A stretch of 64,000 bases of DNA. Origin: an uncultured Actinomycetes bacterium (GTDB taxonomy: Bacteria; Actinomycetota; Coriobacteriia; Coriobacteriales; Atopobiaceae). The stretch spans positions 1 to 64,000 of the forward strand of contig OMTG01000124.1 in assembly GCA_900313905.1 (NCBI GenBank), in the 5' to 3' direction. The notes beneath the pieces were generated by a model. That model saw nothing but the letters and a program-made list of their open reading frames with translations. It was not told the origin of the DNA and ran no database searches. A program made the position numbers and the translations under genes. Shown here one piece after another: positions 35,648 to 45,044 of this stretch (position 1 is the stretch's first letter; each line of letters begins with the position of its first letter).

Positions 35648-37783
35648 ATGGACGACGCGTCAGACATCAGGCTGCCGTTCCCGAACTGGCGCTTGGTCAG
35701 AAAGCTTGGCAAGGGAGGCTATGGCACGGTCTGGGAGGCAGAGTGCCCCGATCTGGGCGGCCCACGGCGTGCGGCCATCAAGATCATGCATGCCTACAGC
35801 CAGAGCGAGGCCGAAGAGCTCCAGAACGAATACCTGATGATGAAAAGGCTCGCCGATGCCAGCCACGTGGTGAAGCCTGAAGAGGTGACGACGGTCCCGA
35901 GCGCAGCTGGCTACGACGTCTTCATCCGGATGGAGCTTCTCATCCCGCTGGAGAAGTGGCTCGAAGCCTGGGAGCAGCAGACAGGAGAGGGGGCGACAGA
36001 GCAGGTCATCATCAAGATCGCACGGGATATCGGCTCGGCCCTCTGGGCCTGCGAGCAGTCAGATCCTCCTATCATCCATCGTGACATCAAGCCCGCCAAC
36101 ATCATGGTATCGGTGATGGACAAGGACAGCCTGAGCGAAGACAGCCTGGATGACAACTGCTGCTTCAAGCTGGGAGACTTTGGCATCGCGCGGCTTCTGG
36201 TGCATACGCACGAGTACACGCAGATCGGGACGCCAAACTACTGCGCTCCGGAAATCGAATCGGGCAACGGCGGAGACTGCAGGTCGGACATCTATTCGCT
36301 TGGCAAGGTGATGCAGTGGCTCCTGTGCAAGAGCCAGACACGTCCCTTCAGCGAAACCACAGAAGAGCTTGGGGGCGAGCTCACCCTCTCCTCGATCATC
36401 GACAAAGCCTGCTCCTTCTTCCCGGAAGACCGCTATCAGTCTGCCGAAGAGCTCAACCGGGACCTGGACAATCTCAGGTTTGGCACAAGAGGCCAGAGGA
36501 GGCCTGCGCGCAGAGACGCCGACCCCAATGCAACGCCGACCGCTCCAACCAAGCTGAGGCCCATCCCCCACGATCGGGGCGAAGATGGGCAGAGCGGCAA
36601 GAAGCAGGACCGCAAGGACGCGGACAAGGGCCCGAGCACGCACAGCATCTCGAGGAGGGCCCTCCTGGGACTGGCTGCTGCATCGGCAATCGGACTTCTG
36701 CTGGCCAGCCAATCCTGCAGGAGCTGCACCGCCTCCGGACCCGACAGCAAGCCGCAGCGGGACGATACGTCGACGACCACTGACAACGATTCGGATGCAG
36801 CCACGGCAGAGGATGACACGTCGGAGACCACTTCAGATGAAACCGCTTCAGAAGACACTGCTTCCGCCCCAGACCGGAGCGTAGAGGGATGGACCATCGT
36901 CAACTACGATGGATACAAGACCAATCCTGTCGTCTCCGTTCTGGGCTCTGTCGCACGTGACGAAAACGATGCATGGGTCGCAATGAGGAGGAAGGACGGG
37001 AGCACCTATGTGTTCAGCCCGACTGGCTACCCTTCAGATTCGGCCAAGGAGGTAGAGACGTGGACAGGCATCCGCAAGATCGTCTCGCAAGGTTCGGTTG
37101 CCGTCGGGCTGAGAGATGGCACGACACCAGTCACCACGTATGACGCCCTGCAGAGTGCCTTCACAAAGGACGCTTCGACGTGGACGGATCTCGCAGATGC
37201 GACGTTTTCTGACAGCTACAGCGGATACAAGGTCTATGGTGCACGCCAGGATGGCTCTGTCTTCCGATATTCGACTGGCTCAAGGGAATATACCGAAATG
37301 CCAGACCTTGAATATGGCTCCCAGCAGGAGGAAGGCTACCAGAACGTCGCAGCTTTTGCCGAGCCCTACAGCTATCTCGTCCTCCATAGGGACGGCACCT
37401 GCTCCTGCCCATACCTCTATGCCGAGGACAACGTCGCCACCTGGACCGATGTCATACAGGTGGCAGACAACGCATCCCTCGTGCTCGGCGTGAGATCCGA
37501 TGGCACCATGCTCACATCGATCGGCTCAAATCCCATGCAGGTCAATTACGATGCGGCAAGCATCATCTGGGGATGGACAGGGATCCGCAAGGTCGCCCTC
37601 GACTTTTCTTACTGTGTCGGCCTGAAGCAGGATGGCACGCTCGTGATGGCAACTTCCAAAGCCAAGGGGGTGGATACCCTCGGCATAAGCGATGTCGTGG
37701 ATATCGCAGTCGTATTCAACTGCATCGTGGCCGTGCAATCCGATGGCACCATCCAATATGCCGACGCAAAAGACTGGGAATAG
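35648..37783 (+). CDS. receptor-like Ser/Thr protein kinase with extracytoplasmic RCC1-like repeats
   Basis: A 711-residue protein. Residues about 15-275 are a Hanks-type kinase domain: glycine loop LGKGGYGTVWEA, catalytic lysine in AAIKIM, HRDIKPAN (Asp146), DFGIA (Asp177) and GTPNYCAPE. A basic, Pro-rich linker precedes one membrane helix at about 338-356, followed by a Thr/Asp/Glu-rich spacer. The outside part (about 420-711) has repeated units of the type VALGLKxDGTLV, as in RCC1 beta-propellers, which could sense a ligand. No PASTA repeats are present, so it is not PknB/Stk1. AGGAG lies 7 bases before the ATG. The FHA protein at 31372 may read its phosphorylation. Confidence 0.88.
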   Translation: MDDASDIRLPFPNWRLVRKLGKGGYGTVWEAECPDLGGPRRAAIKIMHAYSQSEAEELQNEYLMMKRLADASHVVKPEEVTTVPSAAGYDVFIRMELLIPLEKWLEAWEQQTGEGATEQVIIKIARDIGSALWACEQSDPPIIHRDIKPANIMVSVMDKDSLSEDSLDDNCCFKLGDFGIARLLVHTHEYTQIGTPNYCAPEIESGNGGDCRSDIYSLGKVMQWLLCKSQTRPFSETTEELGGELTLSSIIDKACSFFPEDRYQSAEELNRDLDNLRFGTRGQRRPARRDADPNATPTAPTKLRPIPHDRGEDGQSGKKQDRKDADKGPSTHSISRRALLGLAAASAIGLLLASQSCRSCTASGPDSKPQRDDTSTTTDNDSDAATAEDDTSETTSDETASEDTASAPDRSVEGWTIVNYDGYKTNPVVSVLGSVARDENDAWVAMRRKDGSTYVFSPTGYPSDSAKEVETWTGIRKIVSQGSVAVGLRDGTTPVTTYDALQSAFTKDASTWTDLADATFSDSYSGYKVYGARQDGSVFRYSTGSREYTEMPDLEYGSQQEEGYQNVAAFAEPYSYLVLHRDGTCSCPYLYAEDNVATWTDVIQVADNASLVLGVRSDGTMLTSIGSNPMQVNYDAASIIWGWTGIRKVALDFSYCVGLKQDGTLVMATSKAKGVDTLGISDVVDIAVVFNCIVAVQSDGTIQYADAKDWE

Positions 37784-37831
37784 CGGCACCTTTGGCTTTG
37801 AGGCTGCGCGCGCCCACACCGTCTGTCCGGA

Positions 37832-38674
37832 TCACTTCCCTGCCCTGCCCTGGAACTTGGGGTTCGCGCAATAGAGGAGATGGAGCCCCTTCAGGGTGAG
37901 CGCTTCGTCCACCTTCGCCTCATGGCGCATGGATGCCGCAAGAGATGCGGCCCCGTCCCCTGTCACGACGATGGGGGCAGCAGTGCCGAGCTCTGCCATC
38001 ACCGCATCGAGGAGGCCATCCACACGGGCGATCTCGCCCAGGATGAGGCCTGACTGCATGGCCTCCTTCGTCGTGGTGCCGATGGCATGCGCGGGGACGG
38101 CAAGCTCGATCTCAGGCAGGCGTGCCGCCGCTCCCCTGAGGGCACGTGCCCCCAGAGCCACCCCAGGCGCGATGATGCCACCCAGGAAGGAGCCATCCTG
38201 CCCGATGGCCTCGATGTTGAGCGTCGTCCCGAAGTCGACCGCGATGGCAGGAGATCCCAGCAGGGCACGCGTCGCCACCGCATCGGCCAGGCGGTCGGGC
38301 CCGATCTCCGAGGGATCCTTGTAGGCAAGGCGCATGCCGCTCTTGAGGCCCGGCCCCACCACGAGCGGCTTGAGGCCGCTCGCCTTGGCAAGCCCTTCCC
38401 GCCAGCTCTCGGTGAGGCTTGGCACGACGCAGGAGAGGATGGTCCCGAAAGGGGCTTTGGCATCGATGCCGGCATCCTGGGCCAGAAGCGACAGGATCTG
38501 GAGCGTCTTCATCCGCGCCTCATCTGCCGAGAGCCGCTTCGGGGTCGTCGACTCGAACGTGCCCAAAGGCTCTGCCATCGCATCAGCGTCCCCTGCGAAC
38601 AGCCCGAAGGAGGTCGAAGTGTTGCCGCAATCGATTGCCAGCACGAAGCCTGGAGCCTTTGTCTCCTGTTGCAT
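37832..38674 (-). CDS. coaX: type III pantothenate kinase
   Basis: A 280-residue cytosolic kinase catalysing the first step of coenzyme A synthesis. The N-terminal phosphate motif IDCGNTSTSFGLF near residue 14, GPDRLADAVA near 125 and DFGTTLNIEAI near 145 followed by GGIIAPG are diagnostic for CoaX. Type III enzymes need a monovalent cation and are not feedback-inhibited by CoA in characterised cases. AAGGAGG lies upstream of the ATG. It is convergent with the kinase gene and divergent from the OPT transporter. Confidence 0.95.
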   Translation of the reverse strand: MQQETKAPGFVLAIDCGNTSTSFGLFAGDADAMAEPLGTFESTTPKRLSADEARMKTLQILSLLAQDAGIDAKAPFGTILSCVVPSLTESWREGLAKASGLKPLVVGPGLKSGMRLAYKDPSEIGPDRLADAVATRALLGSPAIAVDFGTTLNIEAIGQDGSFLGGIIAPGVALGARALRGAAARLPEIELAVPAHAIGTTTKEAMQSGLILGEIARVDGLLDAVMAELGTAAPIVVTGDGAASLAASMRHEAKVDEALTLKGLHLLYCANPKFQGRAGK

Positions 38675-38706
38675 TGCACATCCTCCTTGCCGGCTTTCAG
38701 CATGCT

Positions 38707-38735
38707 TTGGCCAATCTGTCTTCCTCCGCTATACT
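38707..38735 (+). promoter_or_regulatory. promoter of the OPT transporter gene
   Basis: TTGGCC and TATACT are separated by exactly 17 bases, 90 bases upstream of the transporter start. The leader contains a GGCGCC / GGCGCC hairpin at about 38750-38770 that may affect expression. Confidence 0.7.
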
Positions 38736-38824
38736 CTAGCTGTTCTGGTGGCGCCCCGTAACGTGGCGCCTGACGTAACCCGACCCTTCATCGAGGAAGG
38801 GCGGATATACTGCAAGGAGCATAT

Positions 38825-40525
38825 ATGAGCCAGAAACCTTCGTCCCCCTCATGGGCGGGACAGCTCACGCTGCGTGGAGCCCTCATCGGCTGCATCGGCT
38901 GCGTCATCATCACGGCATCATCGGTCTATACCGCGCTGCGCCTGGGAGCCCTCCCCTGGCCCATCGTCTTTGCTGCCGTCATCTCGCTCTTCTTCCTGAA
39001 GCTTCTGGGCAACACGAACCTGAACGAGGCCAATGTCACCCATACCATCATGTCTGCAGGCGCGATGGTGGCAGGAGGCCTTGCCTTCACGATTCCCGGT
39101 GCCTGGATGCTGGGGCTGGCCGATGAGATTGGCTGGGTCCAGATCTTCCTCGTCGCCCTCTCCGGCACCATCCTGGGCCTTGTCTGCACCGCGCTCATCC
39201 ACGAGCACTTCATCGTCGACACCGACCTCGAATTCCCGACCGGCACCGCTGCGGCCCAGACGCTGCGTGCCACCGAAGCTGGCGGCAGGACCGGCCAGGT
39301 GCTCTTCGGCTCCATGGGCGCAGCCGGTCTCTATTCCATCCTGAGGGATGGGTTCGGCGTGCTCCCCACCATGCTTGCCGCCCTTCCTGTTCCCGGCGTC
39401 TCCTTCGGCATCTACAATTCCCCGATGATGCTCTCTGTCGGCTTCCTGGTCGGCTGGGTGCCGGTCCTCTTCTGGTTCGCCTCTGCCATCTTCGCGAACT
39501 TCGGCCTCATCGTCGGAGGCTCCACGGCGGGCCTCTGGGATGTGGCAACAGCGCAGGGCATCGTCTCCTCCCTCGGCATGGGCCTCATGATGGGCTCCGG
39601 CCTAGCCACGGTGATCAAGGACATCCTGCCCCAGATGGCAGGCATCGTGCATGGGCTGGGCACAGAGGCCAGAAGCGATACGGACAACCCCCACTCCCTG
39701 GTCTCGGGCAACCTCAGGTGCGATGCCGGCATCTTGGGGCTTGCGACGGCAGCAGTCGCCCTCCTCATCTGCTTCGCCTTGGGGCTTAGCCCCATCGCCG
39801 CCATCGCGATCGTGCTCCTCGCCTTTGTCGCCACCATCATGAGCGCGCAGTCCTGTGGCCAGACCGGCATCGACCCGATGGAGATCTTCGGCCTCATGGT
39901 CCTTCTGGCAGTCGCCGCCTTCTCCGATGCGACCCAGGTCCAGCTCTTCTTCGTGGCAGGCATCGTGGCGGTCGCCTGCGGCCTTGCCGGCGATGTTATG
40001 AACGACTTCAAGGCCGGATCGATCCTCGGCACCGACCCGAGAGCCCAGTGGCTGGGCCAAGCTCTGGGCGGCATCATCGGGGCCATCGTCGCTGCAGCCG
40101 TGATGGTGGCGCTCGTCTCCGCCTATGGGCCTGATGCGTTCGGGCCAGGCAGGGCCTTCGTCTCGGCCCAGGCATCGGTCGTCGCAGCGATGGTCTCAGG
40201 CATCCCGAGCGTCCCAGCCTTCGCAATCGGCCTGGGTGCCGGCATGGTCCTCTACTGGCTCGGCCTTCCTGCCATGCTGGTCGGCCTCGGGGTCTACCTC
40301 CCCTTCTACATGAGCTTCTCATCCTTCCTGGGAGCGGTCGTGAAGGTCATATACGATCGAGTCCGTGCAGCCAGAAGGAAGGGGCTTGCCCCCGACGAGG
40401 AGGCCGAAGCGGCAGCCAAGGACAATGAGGCAGGCCTTGTCGCGGCTTCAGGCGTCCTCGGCGGCGAATCCATTGTCGGTGTCCTCATCGCCTTCATATC
40501 GGTTGCGGCGGGGCTGGCAGCGTAA
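38825..40525 (+). CDS. OPT-family oligopeptide/metal-chelate transporter
   Basis: A 566-residue integral membrane protein with about 14 hydrophobic segments. The N-terminal LTLRGALIGCIGCVIITASSVYTALRLG region and the later EFPTGTAAAQTLRA segment are typical of bacterial OPT (oligopeptide transporter) proteins. Members import small peptides or iron-siderophore chelates using the proton gradient. AAGGAG lies 7 bases before the ATG. A small Cys-rich protein gene follows after 117 bases, and a terminator closes the unit. Confidence 0.92.
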   Translation: MSQKPSSPSWAGQLTLRGALIGCIGCVIITASSVYTALRLGALPWPIVFAAVISLFFLKLLGNTNLNEANVTHTIMSAGAMVAGGLAFTIPGAWMLGLADEIGWVQIFLVALSGTILGLVCTALIHEHFIVDTDLEFPTGTAAAQTLRATEAGGRTGQVLFGSMGAAGLYSILRDGFGVLPTMLAALPVPGVSFGIYNSPMMLSVGFLVGWVPVLFWFASAIFANFGLIVGGSTAGLWDVATAQGIVSSLGMGLMMGSGLATVIKDILPQMAGIVHGLGTEARSDTDNPHSLVSGNLRCDAGILGLATAAVALLICFALGLSPIAAIAIVLLAFVATIMSAQSCGQTGIDPMEIFGLMVLLAVAAFSDATQVQLFFVAGIVAVACGLAGDVMNDFKAGSILGTDPRAQWLGQALGGIIGAIVAAAVMVALVSAYGPDAFGPGRAFVSAQASVVAAMVSGIPSVPAFAIGLGAGMVLYWLGLPAMLVGLGVYLPFYMSFSSFLGAVVKVIYDRVRAARRKGLAPDEEAEAAAKDNEAGLVAASGVLGGESIVGVLIAFISVAAGLAA

Positions 40526-40642
40526 GCCGCCCACCATCGCTCCAGACGCTGTTTCATTTCAGTTACTTAACAATCAATTTCAGGCATCTGAAGCTATTAT
40601 GTCCCCAAGGCGCAGAGGGGCGCCCGAAGGAGAGGAGCACAC

Positions 40643-40780
40643 ATGAGCGATGAATGCAAGTGCAAGAACTGCGAGTATGTCGACTCCAGCGAGACAGATG
40701 GCTACAAGTGGTATTGCAGCTGGTACCGGATCTATGTGGATCCGGACAAATGGCAGGAGTGCTCGCATTACCGCGAGTAG
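40643..40780 (+). CDS. 45-residue Cys-rich small protein
   Basis: A 46-codon frame with an excellent GGAGAGGAG ribosome site. The product has CKCKNC at residues 5-10, then a Trp/Tyr-rich middle (YKWYCSWYRIYVDPDKW) and ECSHY near the end. The five cysteines suggest a small zinc or Fe-S binding fold. It sits between the OPT transporter and a strong terminator, on the same strand. No family was recognised; the composition and ribosome site make it very likely a real gene. Confidence 0.75.
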   Translation: MSDECKCKNCEYVDSSETDGYKWYCSWYRIYVDPDKWQECSHYRE

Positions 40781-40811
40781 CTGAAAGTGCCGCTTCTTGA
40801 TGGCTGATTCT

Positions 40812-40850
40812 AAGAGCCAGGCCCTTATCATCCGGGGCCTGGCTCTTTTC
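40812..40850 (+). terminator. intrinsic terminator after the small Cys-rich gene
   Basis: Stem AAGAGCCAGGCCC / GGGCCTGGCTCTT (13 base pairs) followed by TTT, 31 bases after the stop codon. Confidence 0.9.
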
Positions 40851-40949
40851 TCATGGCTCCCCCGCCATGCCCCGCGAAGGAAGCGCGATGAAGGGATGGA
40901 GGCACCGATGGATGCATTGCAACACCCGGGCAGGATGCCTCTCTTGATG

Positions 40950-40988
40950 AAAAGAGGGCATTCCCACAGCAACGTGGAAATGCCCTCT
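40950..40988 (-). terminator. intrinsic terminator after the YbjN gene
   Basis: On the minus strand AGAGGGCATTTCCAC pairs with GTGGGAATGCCCTCT (one wobble) around a 6-base loop and is followed by TTTCATC, 35 bases after the YbjN-type stop codon. Confidence 0.85.
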
Positions 40989-41023
40989 GCATGGTCTGCG
41001 TTCTCGCTTCGCGAATAGGCAGC

Positions 41024-41545
41024 TTATGCATCCTCGCCCAGGCGCCGCAGGAGGTCGAGAAGCTTCCTGAGCTCGTCGGGGCTCAGGTCGCTCACGCTGT
41101 CGGGCGCGCTCGACACATTCTTGAGGATATCCTTGTGGGCTTCGCGGAAATCCGTGACGGCCTCAAGCAGGAACCGGAGGGCGAGGTAGGTCTCGCGGCC
41201 AGCTGTTCCGGACGAGAGGATGGCATCGGTGTCGGCCATTACGTCGCCATTGCGCGACGAGACATAGAATTTGATCCAGCGGCGCTTCTCATTGAACTCG
41301 TTGCATGCCATCACGGCCGCAGCCTGCTTGTCGGGCAGAGGGGTCGCTGCCTCGGGGCACACCAGATGGACCATCTCTGCCGAGTCGCCATTTTCATCGA
41401 AGTCGGCGAAGAGCTCGACGGTGCCCACATTGGTATCCCATGCGATGCGGACGATGTTGTCCTTCTCGTCCCTGATCGAATACTTGATGCTTTCGGAATC
41501 CATGTATTTCTGGAATTCGTCACGGAACTGTTCTGCTGTTGCCAT
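41024..41545 (-). CDS. YbjN-domain protein
   Basis: A 173-residue soluble protein resembling the YbjN/DUF1790 family, a type III secretion chaperone-like fold of unclear function. The N-terminal half (FRDEFQKYMDSESIKY) and the central RRWIKFYVSSRNGDVMADTDAIL segment fit the family. A polar C-terminal tail is extra. GAAGGA lies before the ATG. It is divergent from the AAA-protease gene with about 185 bases between them, which must hold both promoters. No functional link is evident. Confidence 0.7.
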   Translation of the reverse strand: MATAEQFRDEFQKYMDSESIKYSIRDEKDNIVRIAWDTNVGTVELFADFDENGDSAEMVHLVCPEAATPLPDKQAAAVMACNEFNEKRRWIKFYVSSRNGDVMADTDAILSSGTAGRETYLALRFLLEAVTDFREAHKDILKNVSSAPDSVSDLSPDELRKLLDLLRRLGEDA

Positions 41546-41729
41546 GCATCCTTCTTCCCACGGGTCCTGGATGGTGCCTTGTGGCCGAGCTTCGCCGCGC
41601 AGGCGATGATGCTCTGTCTTGAGTATAGAAAAGCATGTAGTATCATGAAGCCGTTTAACGCACTTTCAGATTTCTGGACTCAAACTGTCGGCAGATGGTA
41701 TATGTCACCATCCCAGCAAGGAGGCCAAC

Positions 41730-44700
41730 ATGTCGCTTGAGGACGAGATTGCCGCGCTGCTTGCAGGCAGCGCTGGCCCGAAGCCGCCCGATGACTCCAA
41801 GAGCCAGCCAAGCCAAGATTCCACCATCGAGGATGACCTCCATAAGTCGCTTTCGGCCCAAGGCAGGTCTCCCCTCTCCCAGGAGGAGATAGCGCAGCGC
41901 ATCGCAGCCTTTTCCCAGAAATGGTCCGGAAAGGCAGAGGGCACTGCAGCATTCAACCTGCTGCTCTCCCCCTATGAGAATGACTTCTCCGGCATGGTCA
42001 GGACGGGCGACACGAAGGCAGCCGACGGGCTTGTCCAGGACATCTACGAGATCCTGGGTGCCGAAGGCAAGGTCGACAGCCTGAAGAAGCTCTCCTTCGC
42101 AGATCTTTTCAGCTCCCTCATGGACAGCGCCGGCGATAGCGAGCCATTCCCCCAGCGGACGCTGGTCGTGCTCACCTCGCCTGAGCAGCTCGGCAATATC
42201 CCCGACCAGCTGCTCAAGATCGTCTCCGGCGAAGTCTTCGACAAGATGGCGCACATCGTCGATGGACGCTACATCCTAGTGGTCGGGACCGAGGAGGCGC
42301 TCGATGCCTTCCTGGGCTGCAACCGCAGCCTCCGCTTCCTCTTCGGCGAGCACATCATCGCCCTTGCGTCCGAGGATGCTGCCAAGCCTGGGGACATCGA
42401 CACCGAGACCCCCTATGCTGCGTTCCTCGAGTGCGTGGCTCCTGAGCTTGCCGCCCAGATCGACGATGACTTCAAGGGCCGCTTCGAGCACTTCGTGCGC
42501 CGCAATGCACGCGACCTGCCCTTCAAGGGACGCGAACTCGGCGACTATCTTGCCAAGCAGTGCAATGCCTCGAACACGCTCACGCTCCCTGCCGGGCGCA
42601 GCTTCAATGCTGCCCAGGCCGAGCTCGACGCTATGATCGGGCTCGGGTCGGTCAAGAGGGCCATGCACGATATCGCGAAGTATGCGGTCATCTACGGCGA
42701 GGACAAGAACCGGGGGCTCAACCCTCCCGAAGAGAAGTTCCACATGATCTTCTCCGGCCCTCCGGGAACCGGCAAGACGACGGTCGCGAAGCTCGTCGCC
42801 CCCATCCTCTATGAGGCAGGCATCATCTCATCCGCGAAATATACGCGGGCAGACGCCGACAAGCTGGTGAACCCCGCCATCGGCGGCACCTCCATCAAGA
42901 CGAGGGAGGTCATCGACAAGGCCAAGGGCGGCGTCCTCTTCATCGATGAGGCATACGTGCTTGCGGGGACCAAGGACCACGACAACCCCAACGGCGCCGA
43001 TGCCATCGCTGCGCTCCTCACCGCGATGGAAGAGGAAGACATCGTGATCATCCTCGCCGGATACCGCGACGAGATGGAAGCCCTGGTCAAATCCAACCCC
43101 GGCTTCAAGTCGCGCATCAGCTTCACCCTGGATTTCGAGGCATTCACTCCCGCCGAGCTGATGCAGGTCTTCGACAAGCTCGTGCAGGATGCCGGATTCA
43201 CGAAGGGCGAAGGTGTCGATGCCGCCATCGAGGACCTCATCGGCTTCTTCTCCCCCCAGCGCAACTTCGGCAACGCCCGCTTCATGAGGAGCGTCTTCCA
43301 CAAGGCCTATATCAACCGTGCCGTCAGGCTCTTCGAGGCTCCGGATGACACGCAGGCAAGCGCTGTCGATGTGATCGAAGCGGAGGACATCCCGACCATC
43401 ACCCAGATGATGGATTACGAGAAGACGGACGGGACGACGGCACAATCAGAGATCGACAATCTCGTCGGACTCGATGAGGTGAAGAAGAAGCTCAGGGAAT
43501 TCAGCACCTTCGTCCGCTATCGCGAGGAGGCCCGCCGCCAGGGGCTCAAGAGCCCGAAGCAGACGATGCACATGGTCTTCTCCGGCAATCCTGGCACCGG
43601 CAAGACGACCGTCGCCCGCATCGTCGCGAAGGTCCTCTTCGAGAACGGCGTCACGGCGACGCCCCGGTTCACGGAAGTCAGCGCGCAGAACCTGATCGGC
43701 CGCTATGTCGGAGAGACCGGCGGCAAGACCAAGACCGTGCTCGAGAATGCCATCGGAGGCGTCCTCTTCATCGATGAGGCCTATGCCCTCTCGTACAACA
43801 GCGAATTCGGGCAGGATGCCATCGCCGAGATCGTGAAGTTCATGGAGGACTACCGCGACCAGTCTGTCATCATCTTCGCAGGCTACAGCGACGAGATGGA
43901 AGAGCTCCTCAAGCTGAACCCTGGCCTGGCGAGCCGCATCGGCTTCCAGTTCCAGTTCAAGGACTACGACGCCGAAGAGCTGCTCGAGATCTTCAAGCGC
44001 AAGATGGCTGGCATGGGCTATGCGTGCACCCCGGCTGCGCTCGCCTCAGCCGAAGGCATCTGCAAGTACTTCCACAACGTCGAGAACTTCGGCAACGGCC
44101 GCTTCGTCGACAAGCTTGCGCAGGAAGTGCTCCTCAAGCATGCAGAGCGCTACCAGTCTGGCGCCATCGCGACGATCGACGAAGAGGACATCCCCTCCAA
44201 GGAGGAGATGTGCAAGACCATCTCGCTGCCTGTCCGCGAGCCCTCCCCCGACAACCGCGACCAGAAGCGTGTCGCCGTGCATGAGATGGGCCATGCGATC
44301 GTCGGCCTCGACCTCATGGGCATGCTGGATATCAAGACGGTCACGATTGAGGAGGAGGCAACGGGCACCCTCGGCTACGTCGAGTACGAGCAGAATGCCT
44401 TCTCTGGCCTCCAGACACGCAAGTCCCTGCTCTCGCGCATGGCCATCTGCATGGGCGGCATGGCGGCAGAGCGCCTGTTCCTCGGCGACTACTCCGCAGG
44501 CAATTCGAGCGACCTCGAGAAGGCCACCAACATCGCGCTTGCCTGTGCTGTGAAGTACGGGATGACGGACGCAGGATACATGAGCTACGACCTCTCATCC
44601 CGGCAAGGCTCCCACCTGCCCGACATCGCTTCCATGCCGGAAGAGGTGCGCACCGCTGCCAAGAACATGCTCAGCGAGGCAGAGAAGCTCGCAGAAGAGG

Positions 44701-44810
44701 CGCTGGAGCGCAACCGCGAATGCCATGCGCAGTTCGTAGAGCGCCTTCTCGCGAAGAGCACGATCTCCGGCAAGGAGCTTCTGGCAATGTGGGAAGAGGC
44801 CCATCAGTAG
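41730..44810 (+). CDS. tandem CbbX/SpoVK-type AAA+ ATPase fused to an FtsH-type (M41) metallopeptidase
   Basis: A 1026-residue soluble protein. Residues 1-300 are a novel helical N-terminal region. Two CbbX-type AAA+ modules follow, with Walker A motifs GPPGTGKTT near 345 and GNPGTGKTT near 619, each with Walker B GGVLFIDEAY and sensor AGYRDEM/AGYSDEM. Residues about 840-1026 match the peptidase domain of FtsH: zinc motif HEMGH at 851-855, a GYVEYEQNAF-like loop, and NSSDLEKAT with the third ligand Asp near 928. No membrane helices are present, unlike FtsH. It is predicted to unfold and degrade a cytosolic target. AAGGAGG lies before the ATG. Pairing CbbX modules with M41 is unusual; classic M41 has its own single AAA domain. 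Confidence 0.9.
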   Translation: MSLEDEIAALLAGSAGPKPPDDSKSQPSQDSTIEDDLHKSLSAQGRSPLSQEEIAQRIAAFSQKWSGKAEGTAAFNLLLSPYENDFSGMVRTGDTKAADGLVQDIYEILGAEGKVDSLKKLSFADLFSSLMDSAGDSEPFPQRTLVVLTSPEQLGNIPDQLLKIVSGEVFDKMAHIVDGRYILVVGTEEALDAFLGCNRSLRFLFGEHIIALASEDAAKPGDIDTETPYAAFLECVAPELAAQIDDDFKGRFEHFVRRNARDLPFKGRELGDYLAKQCNASNTLTLPAGRSFNAAQAELDAMIGLGSVKRAMHDIAKYAVIYGEDKNRGLNPPEEKFHMIFSGPPGTGKTTVAKLVAPILYEAGIISSAKYTRADADKLVNPAIGGTSIKTREVIDKAKGGVLFIDEAYVLAGTKDHDNPNGADAIAALLTAMEEEDIVIILAGYRDEMEALVKSNPGFKSRISFTLDFEAFTPAELMQVFDKLVQDAGFTKGEGVDAAIEDLIGFFSPQRNFGNARFMRSVFHKAYINRAVRLFEAPDDTQASAVDVIEAEDIPTITQMMDYEKTDGTTAQSEIDNLVGLDEVKKKLREFSTFVRYREEARRQGLKSPKQTMHMVFSGNPGTGKTTVARIVAKVLFENGVTATPRFTEVSAQNLIGRYVGETGGKTKTVLENAIGGVLFIDEAYALSYNSEFGQDAIAEIVKFMEDYRDQSVIIFAGYSDEMEELLKLNPGLASRIGFQFQFKDYDAEELLEIFKRKMAGMGYACTPAALASAEGICKYFHNVENFGNGRFVDKLAQEVLLKHAERYQSGAIATIDEEDIPSKEEMCKTISLPVREPSPDNRDQKRVAVHEMGHAIVGLDLMGMLDIKTVTIEEEATGTLGYVEYEQNAFSGLQTRKSLLSRMAICMGGMAAERLFLGDYSAGNSSDLEKATNIALACAVKYGMTDAGYMSYDLSSRQGSHLPDIASMPEEVRTAAKNMLSEAEKLAEEALERNRECHAQFVERLLAKSTISGKELLAMWEEAHQ

Positions 44811-44835
44811 CGGTCGTTGAGCCTTCGATTCCTTG

Positions 44836-44879
44836 GGGCCGGCTGGTGCAGGATGCCTGCATCGGCCGGCCCTTCCTTC
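44836..44879 (+). terminator. intrinsic terminator after the AAA-protease gene
   Basis: Stem GGGCCGGC / GCCGGCCC with an inner TGCAGG/CCTGCA helix, followed by TTCCTTCT, 26 bases after the stop codon. Confidence 0.8.
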
Positions 44880-44912
44880 TGCCTATGCCATCCCCCATTC
44901 ACGGAATCGCCC

Positions 44913-44941
44913 TTTATGGAATCTGAATGCTCTGGCATAGT
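44913..44941 (+). promoter_or_regulatory. candidate promoter of the deoxyribosyltransferase/TIR-like gene
   Basis: TTTATG and CATAGT lie 17 bases apart, about 100 bases upstream of the gene. The hexamers are imperfect. Confidence 0.4.
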
Positions 44942-45044
44942 CTGCCTCAAGCAGCCAGGGCGGCAGGCAGGAAGCGCGTCTGCCGATTCTGGGGCCTGCC
45001 TGCAAGACCCATTGTCCACGAGGGCATGAGACCGGAGGTACCGC

